Below, piece after piece: positions 7,503-12,032 of a stretch of 12,032 nt of DNA (position 1 is its first letter; every line of letters starts with the position of its first letter). Source of the stretch: Dysgonamonadaceae bacterium (GTDB lineage Bacteria; Bacteroidota; Bacteroidia; Bacteroidales; Azobacteroidaceae); assembly GCA_031287395.1 (NCBI GenBank), contig JAITTA010000299.1, positions 1 through 12,032 on the forward strand, in the 5' to 3' direction. A program made the position numbers and the translations under genes. Under the pieces are notes generated by a model that was not told the origin of the DNA, did not search any database, and saw only the letters and a program-made list of their open reading frames with translations.

Positions 7503-7569
7503 AGTTATAGGTTTTATGTTTGGCTTACGCACAAAAAGAACCTATCATTATAACTTGAAACTTATAACT
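7503..7569. repeat. Imperfect inverted repeat between the gldB-like gene and the small membrane gene
   Basis: Positions 7503-7516 can pair with 7556-7569 over 14 positions, two of them G-T wobbles in the plus-strand sense. A competing 7-bp pairing (ATAGGTT at 7507-7513 with AACCTAT at 7539-7545) is also possible. The right part contains AACTTGAAACTTATAAC (7552-7568), nearly identical to 7281-7297. On the minus strand it follows directly after the gldB stop codon. It may be a terminator or a processing site; the stem is imperfect for minus-strand RNA. Confidence 0.45.
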
Positions 7570-8562
7570 TTATTGCGGTTTATATCCGGATTCTTTCAAT
7601 AGTTGCCGTGCATCTTTGATATCTACGAGGTTGGACAAGGAGGTCTCCGGATGTTTTTTCATGTATGAGCCGACAATTTGAAAACCCACCCAAGCCCCTA
7701 CCCTTCCGGGCGATTCCGGAGAAATAGTTGCCGTATACGGAGCTTCATTCATGTATTGAGATGTAGTCTTATAATTGGAAGTATAAAGATGATCGTTTTC
7801 CAGAATACGTTTCCAGATCCGGAACTCATTCGTCCGGCACCAATCGTATTGTTCTTTGGTGTAAGCCGTATATTCCCAAGGATTTCTATCCGGTAACAAA
7901 CGGGACAAAATATACCGCAACTTTCCTTCATAAAGCATTCTCTCCAATAAAACCTCCGAATTACCTCCAAAAGGAAAATTTGCCATCATAAACCCAAGCA
8001 GGTAGTCGGGTACTATCCGGCCAGAAGTCATATTTTGTAATTGATAATCATAAAAATAATCCTGATAAAACGGATAATCAGTACCCAGATATTTATCCAG
8101 AGACAAAGACAAAATATCATCCGTAACGACTACATTCTGATTCAAACCCGAAACGTGTACGTACACGGAAGGCTGTTTTAAGGTGGAAAATTCGGTAAGC
8201 AGCGTCACTAACGCCGGATTCAACTCGTTATCAATGAAACTCAAATCCTTAAACCGGAATTGTTCGTCTTTATATAAAGACATCAGCACCGGCTCCGAGA
8301 AAAAAGTATTAAGTCTTTCGTAGAAACCGATAGAATCCGGCCTTCCGATTCCGATTACTTGTTCTCCGTAAATATCCAGAAACGTTTTATATGATGCAGA
8401 CAAAGATTCCTCCGTCGATTGTTTATTCAGGTACTGATACAGGTCGATATCAAACCGTTTGACATTCAACTCCGGATTTACCTCGCAGAATACTTTACGC
8501 CCGGTACACGAAAAACAAAAGAAACAAAGGACAAACAAAAAGAATATTTCACGATCAATCAT
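7570..8562 (-). CDS. gldB: GldB-like lipoprotein
   Basis: The 330-residue product has a signal peptide with a hydrophobic stretch at 6-18 and a lipobox-like FCFSC ending at C19, so it should be a lipid-anchored envelope protein. The residues after the cysteine (TGRK) do not fit the SKDDE-type surface-export signal, suggesting it faces the periplasm. The body resembles the GldB family: FDIDLYQYL near 37-45, a YVHVSGLNQNVVVTDD block at 134-149, IVPDYLLGFMMANF at 183-196, and the C-terminal PGRVGAWVGFQIV at 285-297. GldB is needed for gliding and type IX secretion in Flavobacterium, but homologues occur in non-gliding Bacteroidales, where the role is unclear. No other gld or por genes are in the window. 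No strong TAnnTTTG box was found upstream. Confidence 0.75.
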   Translation of the reverse strand: MIDREIFFLFVLCFFCFSCTGRKVFCEVNPELNVKRFDIDLYQYLNKQSTEESLSASYKTFLDIYGEQVIGIGRPDSIGFYERLNTFFSEPVLMSLYKDEQFRFKDLSFIDNELNPALVTLLTEFSTLKQPSVYVHVSGLNQNVVVTDDILSLSLDKYLGTDYPFYQDYFYDYQLQNMTSGRIVPDYLLGFMMANFPFGGNSEVLLERMLYEGKLRYILSRLLPDRNPWEYTAYTKEQYDWCRTNEFRIWKRILENDHLYTSNYKTTSQYMNEAPYTATISPESPGRVGAWVGFQIVGSYMKKHPETSLSNLVDIKDARQLLKESGYKPQ

Positions 8563-8614
8563 GATAAAAGGATTATAACATTGTAAAAACGCAAATCATT
8601 GTTGTTTATTGTTT

Positions 8615-8640
8615 GGGGTACCCCGGTGAAAGGTACACCG
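8615..8640. promoter_or_regulatory. Paired palindromes in the gldB-rhaB divergent gap, possible operator
   Basis: The GC-rich patch in an AT-rich 150-bp gap contains the 10-bp palindrome GGGGTACCCC (8615-8624). It overlaps a 5-bp hairpin, CGGTG (8624-8628) with CACCG (8636-8640). GGTAC occurs twice. It lies about 60-80 nt upstream of the predicted rhaB transcription start and could bind a regulator. There is no direct evidence for this. Confidence 0.25.
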
Positions 8641-8685
8641 AAGCCCTTACAAAGCCGTTTTTTTTAATTTTCCCTAAAAAAAACG

Positions 8686-8693
8686 TATATTTG
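8686..8693 (+). promoter_or_regulatory. Predicted -7 box (TATATTTG) for rhaB
   Basis: TATATTTG matches TAnnTTTG and ends 19 nt before the rhaB ATG, giving a predicted leader of about 15 nt. A long T/A tract (about 8658-8683) lies upstream in place of a recognisable -33 TTTG. Confidence 0.55.
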
Positions 8694-8712
8694 CAATCGA
8701 AAAACACAAATC

Positions 8713-10185
8713 ATGGAGAAGAAATATTTTTTAGCTTTTGACCTGGGGGCTACAAACGGAAGAACCATTTTAGCTTCTGTTGAGGACGGAAAAGTGAAAA
8801 TAAAAGAGTTAACCCGTTTTTCCAGCAGAATCATTCATTTACAAGGTAAATATTATTGGAGTATTTATGCTCTTTACGGGGCAATAAAAGAAGGTCTTTA
8901 TGCCGCTTCACAGGAAAACGTTAAAATAGAATCCATCGGCATAGACACCTGGGGTGTTGACTTTGTCTATTTGGGGGAAGACGGTACCTTCATGGGGCTT
9001 CCAAGGACTTATCGCGACCCGTATACCAACGGCATTCCGGAAGAGGTATTCGGGATTATTCCTCAAAAACGGATTTATGAACTGACCGGAATCCAGATAA
9101 TGAATTTTAACACCCTGTATCAATTATTCGCTGCAAAAAAAGAAAATTCATCGGCTTATCATGCTGCCGGAAAAATCTTATTTATGCCGGATGCCCTGTC
9201 ATACCTGCTCTCCGGAAAGAAAGTCTGTGAATATACGATTGCATCAACTTCACAAATTTTGAATCCACGGAAAAAACAGTTTGAATCCGGTCTCCTGAAA
9301 TCACTGGATATTCCTTCCGGTTTATTCGAAGATATCGTAATGCCCGGAACAATCATCGGAACATTGACCGATGATTTATCAAAAGATACGGGACTTGGAA
9401 AAGTAAAAATAACGGCAGTGGCCGGACACGACACGGCATCGGCCATTGTAGCCGTTCCTGCCGAAAACGAACGATTTGCTTACCTGAGTTCCGGAACCTG
9501 GTCGCTCATGGGAATTGAAGTCCAAGAACCTATTATCACGGAAGAAACTTTCCGGATGAATTTTACCAATGAAGGGGGCGTTGAAGGGAAGACTCGTTTT
9601 TTGAAAAACATTACAGGGATGTGGCTCCTGGAACAATGCCGGAAAGAATGGTCAAAAGCCGGAAGAGATTATAGCTATTCAGAAGTCGTGCAACTGGCGG
9701 AATCGGCGGTACCTTTCCGGTCGCTGGTAGACGGCGATCATCCGTCATTCGCCAATCCGGAAAACATGCCGGAAGCCATAGCAAATTATTGCCGGGCGAC
9801 TAACCAACCGGTACCCTGTTCCGATGCCGGTTTCGTACGTTGTATATTCGAAAGTCTTGCATTGAAATACCGGACCGTAATGGAATGCCTGAATAAAGTT
9901 TCGCCATTCCCGATAGAAAAGCTTCATGTGATCGGAGGCGGTTCCCAAAATAAACTATTGAACCAATGGACTGCAAATTCAATCGGTATCCCCGTCGTGA
10001 CTGGTCCGGCCGAAGCGACGGCTATAGGAAACGTAATGATGCAGGCAAAGGCGACAGGGATGGTAAAAAACCTGTCTGAGATCCGGGAAATCGTCAGGAA
10101 TTCGGTATCACCGGAAATATTTGTTCCACAGGACACAAAAATCTGGGAAAACGCTTACCACAAATTTATAAAATCAGTAAGCTAA
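8713..10185 (+). CDS. rhaB: L-rhamnulokinase (FGGY sugar kinase)
   Basis: The enzyme phosphorylates L-rhamnulose at C1 with ATP in the cytoplasmic rhamnose pathway. It is 490 residues long, against 489 for E. coli RhaB. Visible motifs are the N-terminal phosphate loop DLGATNGR (10-17), GIDTWGVDF (76-84), the catalytic-base segment GHDTASA with D240, SSGTWSL just after it, and the C-terminal ATP-binding GGGSQNKLLNQWTANS. The FGGY family is certain; rhamnulokinase is the best match by motif and length, and a related deoxysugar kinase is the alternative. It has its own promoter box. No rhamnose isomerase, aldolase or rhamnose-specific permease follows within the window. Instead a mobilization-gene fragment begins 9 bases after the stop, so an ancestral operon may have been cut here. 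Confidence 0.9.
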   Translation: MEKKYFLAFDLGATNGRTILASVEDGKVKIKELTRFSSRIIHLQGKYYWSIYALYGAIKEGLYAASQENVKIESIGIDTWGVDFVYLGEDGTFMGLPRTYRDPYTNGIPEEVFGIIPQKRIYELTGIQIMNFNTLYQLFAAKKENSSAYHAAGKILFMPDALSYLLSGKKVCEYTIASTSQILNPRKKQFESGLLKSLDIPSGLFEDIVMPGTIIGTLTDDLSKDTGLGKVKITAVAGHDTASAIVAVPAENERFAYLSSGTWSLMGIEVQEPIITEETFRMNFTNEGGVEGKTRFLKNITGMWLLEQCRKEWSKAGRDYSYSEVVQLAESAVPFRSLVDGDHPSFANPENMPEAIANYCRATNQPVPCSDAGFVRCIFESLALKYRTVMECLNKVSPFPIEKLHVIGGGSQNKLLNQWTANSIGIPVVTGPAEATAIGNVMMQAKATGMVKNLSEIREIVRNSVSPEIFVPQDTKIWENAYHKFIKSVS

Positions 10186-10194
10186 AGAAACCTT

Positions 10195-10428
10195 TCAGTG
10201 AGACAAAGGGAACAAGATGTATTCTTCCAGGCTGTTTTTCGGGTTGCAGCGGTGCGATTTTTTCGGATTGTCGAAGTTAATCACGAAAAACTGAGGCTTT
10301 ACCCTGTACTTGTCGAGATTGTTCAGCAACGTATTATAAGCGATTACAGAAAGGTCGACAAACTTGTAATCATACAGGTATGCGGCAAATCCTTTGGAAA
10401 TATGCTGTTTTATGTAACTGTTTACCAC
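10195..10428 (-). pseudogene. Internal fragment of a MobC/TraG-type (VirD4-like) conjugation coupling protein
   Basis: The 77-codon frame (GTG at 10428; open back to a stop at 10450-10452) reads VVNSYIKQHISKGFA, then YDYKFVDLSVIAYN, then KPQFFVINFDNPKKSHRCNP. From memory this closely resembles the stretch just after the Walker A motif in Bacteroidales MobC/TraG (YWFCY family) coupling proteins, which bring DNA to the conjugation channel. The family is several hundred residues long. Neither the Walker A motif before nor the rest of the ATPase after it is present, so it is a remnant. After SHRCNP the sequence leaves the family pattern and stops at 10195-10197. It fills nearly the whole 248-bp gap between the convergent rhaB and araC ends. 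A short functional protein is unlikely but not excluded. The match was not confirmed by a search. Confidence 0.65.
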
Positions 10429-10433
10429 ATTTA

Positions 10434-11324
10434 CTACAACGGGGTAGCCTTATACCGTTTTCTATATTCTTTAGGAGTGATATTCATTTCCTTTAAAAAT
10501 GCTTTGGAAAAATGAAACGGATCATAATAACCCAGACGAAACGCAATTTCTTTGATTTTTAAATCGGAAAACTGCAGGTAACTGCACGACCGTTGGATTT
10601 TCAACTGATTGTAATAAACCATTGGAGAATAAGAAGTTTTTGAAGTAAATAAGGTGCCCAAGTGGGAAGCCGAATAACCGACATGTTGAGCAAGATCTTC
10701 CAAACCGATCTTATTTTCCAAATTGTCCTTCATATATAAAATACTTTTCTGAATCACATCGGTTTCCTTCACAGTCTTGATTTCCCGGTATTGATTAATG
10801 TATTTTAAAGATGCCAGAAAATGCATGAGACAGAAACTGACATACTCCAAATTTTCAGGACTATATCCCATTTCCAGGTTTTGATACATCTCTTCAAACA
10901 TCACAAAACGATCTTTATAACGGCTCTTATCGGACTCTTCAATTAAAATCGGCCGGCCGATAATCGTAGAAAACAGACGGACATTCTCGCCCATAAAATG
11001 GAACCAATAAATGCTCCAGGGATCGGAATTATCTGCGCCGTAAGCATGAGCTTCATTGGAAGGAAGTATAAATGCCTGATCCTTTGACAGATAATATTTT
11101 TCTCCCTTGTACACGATCCAGCCCTTCCCACTCTCACAATAAATGAATATATTCTCATTGGTACCCTGTTCCCGCTCCCGGAAATGATACTTTGCTCTCG
11201 GATAATATCCGATGTGAGTCAGAAACATTTGTTTTGTAATTTCATTCTCCGCCTGAAGATTCCGTACATTATAAGGTGTAATGATGGCCTTTTCTCCTTT
11301 AAATCCTTCGGCTATTTTTTCCAT
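10434..11324 (-). CDS. AraC-family transcriptional regulator with cupin sensor domain
   Basis: The 296-residue protein has an N-terminal cupin-type ligand-binding domain (about 44-115, with YPRAKYHFRERE, IYCESGKGWIVY and PWSIYWFHFMG). The C-terminal DNA-binding domain has two helix-turn-helix units (about 208-228, LEDLAQHVGYSASHLGTLF; and 257-278, IKEIAFRLGYYDPFHFSKAF) followed by the usual ITPKEYRK. Such proteins sense a sugar and activate uptake or catabolic genes. It is divergent from a sugar symporter gene and convergent with rhaB, so it is likely a local sugar regulator. A RhaR-like role is possible but not shown. The ATG at 11324 is preferred; no strong ribosome-binding site is seen. 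A well-spaced promoter lies upstream. Its stop (10434-10436) lies next to the mobilization fragment. Confidence 0.9.
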   Translation of the reverse strand: MEKIAEGFKGEKAIITPYNVRNLQAENEITKQMFLTHIGYYPRAKYHFREREQGTNENIFIYCESGKGWIVYKGEKYYLSKDQAFILPSNEAHAYGADNSDPWSIYWFHFMGENVRLFSTIIGRPILIEESDKSRYKDRFVMFEEMYQNLEMGYSPENLEYVSFCLMHFLASLKYINQYREIKTVKETDVIQKSILYMKDNLENKIGLEDLAQHVGYSASHLGTLFTSKTSYSPMVYYNQLKIQRSCSYLQFSDLKIKEIAFRLGYYDPFHFSKAFLKEMNITPKEYRKRYKATPL

Positions 11325-11354
11325 GGCTTTCTATCCTGAAATTATACATTTATA

Positions 11355-11402
11355 CAGCTATAATTTACATTTTTAACTAAATTATATTTGACTATCAGCT
11401 AT
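11355..11402. promoter_or_regulatory. Direct repeat CAGCTAT in the araC-transporter gap, possible regulator site
   Basis: CAGCTAT occurs at 11355-11361 and 11396-11402, 41 bp apart (about four helical turns), each followed by AT-rich sequence. AraC-type regulators often bind direct repeats on one face of the helix. Both copies lie downstream of the predicted araC start site, within its leader. The evidence is repeat position only. Confidence 0.2.
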
Positions 11403-11410
11403 TTTAATTG

Positions 11411-11442
11411 CAAAAATAATATTATTTTACATGTTTTTCAAA
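11411..11442 (-). promoter_or_regulatory. Promoter for araC: -33 TTTG, 20-nt spacer, -7 TATTTTTG
   Basis: Read on the minus strand, TTTG (11442-11439) is followed by exactly 20 nt and then TATTTTTG (11418-11411). This fits the Bacteroidota consensus TTTG-N19-21-TAnnTTTG and is the best promoter match in the window. Transcription would start near 11406, giving a leader of about 80 nt before the araC ATG. A second box, TAAATTTG (11446-11439), overlaps the -33 element. Confidence 0.65.
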
Positions 11443-11475
11443 TTTAGTTGCATTTTTTTATGAGTATATTTATTC

Positions 11476-11483
11476 TACTTTTG
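11476..11483 (+). promoter_or_regulatory. Predicted -7 box (TACTTTTG) for the sugar transporter gene
   Basis: TACTTTTG matches TAnnTTTG and ends 25 nt before the transporter ATG. The nearest upstream TTG (11448-11450) is 25 nt away, outside the usual 19-21 nt, so the promoter may need an activator. The inverted pair GTTGCA (11447-11452) and TGCAAC (11482-11487) brackets it; the right half overlaps the box and could be an operator. Confidence 0.5.
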
Positions 11484-11508
11484 CAACGAAAATATTTTTT
11501 ATAATGCC

Positions 11509-12032
11509 ATGGAAAAAATAAAATCGCATAACAGTTCCTACTTGTTACTGATCTCTTTGGTTTCTGCAATGGGTGGGTTATTATTTGGCTACGATTGGGT
11601 AGTCATCGGAGGAGCCAAACCATTTTACGAGGTATTTTTCGGAATTGAAAATTCTCCCGGTATGCAGGGTTGGGTTATGGGAAGCGCTATTCTCGGCTGC
11701 CTGCTCGGAGTGACGGTTTCCGGAAGTTTATCGGATCGTTACGGAAGAAAACCCCTGATGACCGCCGCTTCCGTTATCTTCATCATTGCGGCTCTGGGTA
11801 CCGGAATCGTCAACAACACCGGTTGGTTTATCGTTTACCGGATTTTAGGAGGCATCGGGATCGGCATTGCATCCAACCTTTCGCCTATGTATATAGCAGA
11901 AGTTTCCCCGACCCATGTCCGCGGAAAATTCGTATCCATCAACCAATTGACAATCGTTTTGGGTATTCTGTCCGCTCAAATTGTCAACTGGTTGATTGCA
12001 GATCCGATTCAACCGGGAGAAGATATCCTTTT
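11509..12032 (+). CDS. XylE-like sugar:proton symporter (MFS sugar porter), 3' end outside window
   Basis: The first 174 codons of an inner-membrane sugar porter are present; the family usually has 450-520 residues. The first helix carries GGLLFGYDWVVIGGA (F26 and D29 align with E. coli XylE F24 and D27). The loop after helix 2 has the MFS signature GSLSDRYGRKP (72-82). Later come RILGGIGIGIASNLSPMYIAE and VRGKFVSINQL, where Q146 aligns with the XylE xylose-contacting Q168. The substrate is therefore a monosaccharide, but which one cannot be told; rhaB nearby suggests, without proving, rhamnose or a related sugar. The start is the ATG at 11509; another ATG at 11504 is out of frame and reaches a stop after five codons. 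Divergent from an AraC regulator gene that probably controls it. Confidence 0.88.
   Translation, partial: MEKIKSHNSSYLLLISLVSAMGGLLFGYDWVVIGGAKPFYEVFFGIENSPGMQGWVMGSAILGCLLGVTVSGSLSDRYGRKPLMTAASVIFIIAALGTGIVNNTGWFIVYRILGGIGIGIASNLSPMYIAEVSPTHVRGKFVSINQLTIVLGILSAQIVNWLIADPIQPGEDIL

Larger units (their letters stand above)
11313..11520. repeat. 15-bp inverted repeat over the start codons of araC and the sugar transporter gene
   Basis: GCCATGGAAAAAATA occurs on the plus strand at 11506-11520 (transporter start) and on the minus strand at 11327 down to 11313 (araC start). The arms are identical over 15 bp and enclose 178 bp containing the divergent promoters. Each arm includes the start codon and encodes Met-Glu-Lys-Ile in both genes. 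The geometry resembles a small invertible promoter segment, but MEKI is a common N-terminus, so chance is a real alternative. Confidence 0.55.

Noticed and set aside
7570..8562. Evidence that the organism glides
   Set aside because: GldB-like lipoproteins occur in non-gliding Bacteroidales and no other gliding or type IX secretion genes are in the window.
10191..10209. Terminator after rhaB (CCTTT pairing with AAAGG)
   Set aside because: Only five pairs with a 9-nt loop and no T run; too weak to annotate.
10198..10515. 105-codon plus-strand frame between rhaB and araC
   Set aside because: It runs antisense to the mobilization fragment and into the 3' part of araC; its product has no recognisable features, while the minus-strand frame matches a known family.
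11504..11521. Five-codon upstream reading frame overlapping the transporter start
   Set aside because: The ATG at 11504 reaches a stop after MPWKK; it is more likely an incidental ATG created by the AT-rich leader than a regulatory leader peptide.

Overview
The window comes from a member of the Bacteroidota, most likely the order Bacteroidales. Several upstream regions carry the Bacteroidota-type -7 box TAnnTTTG, ribosome-binding sites are weak or absent, and the gene set (GldB-type lipoprotein, two-gene tatA-tatC, rhamnulokinase, and an insert resembling a Bacteroidales mobilization protein) fits. The genus cannot be fixed from the sequence; the base composition would suit an Odoribacter- or Butyricimonas-like gut organism, but that is a guess.

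Left part (1-2232): the end of ahpC and all of ahpF form the alkyl hydroperoxide reductase pair. AhpF passes NADH electrons to the peroxiredoxin AhpC. Each gene is followed by an inverted repeat. The one after ahpF is a nearly perfect 28-bp stem, probably a terminator. Next (2249-5167) comes a 972-residue protein that joins a Cas4/Dna2-like PD-(D/E)XK nuclease to a UPF1/DNA2-type superfamily 1 helicase. Its promoter box lies so close to the ATG that the mRNA may be leaderless.

Middle part (5208-8562): tatA-tatC on the minus strand encode a minimal twin-arginine translocase. Divergent from it is fabD (malonyl-CoA:ACP transacylase). Convergent with fabD are a 61-residue two-helix membrane protein gene and, upstream of that on the same strand, a gldB-like lipoprotein gene. 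The gene ends here carry related AT-rich quasi-palindromes built from AAGTT/CAAGTT words.

Right part (8686-12032): rhaB (L-rhamnulokinase) has its own promoter box. It is followed, only 9 bases after its stop, by a 77-codon fragment on the minus strand that looks like an internal piece of a MobC/TraG (VirD4-like, YWFCY family) conjugation coupling protein. That fragment fills the gap up to the stop codon of an AraC-family regulator gene. Divergent from araC is a XylE-like sugar/proton symporter gene cut by the window edge. This part looks like a small sugar-uptake and kinase locus that has been touched by a mobile element.

Most of the window is ordinary chromosomal housekeeping sequence. The points most worth a second look are the mobilization-gene fragment, a 15-bp inverted repeat that places identical sequence over the start codons of the divergent araC and transporter genes, the repeat units at gene ends, and the helicase-nuclease fusion, which lacks the iron-sulfur cysteines of Cas4 and Dna2.
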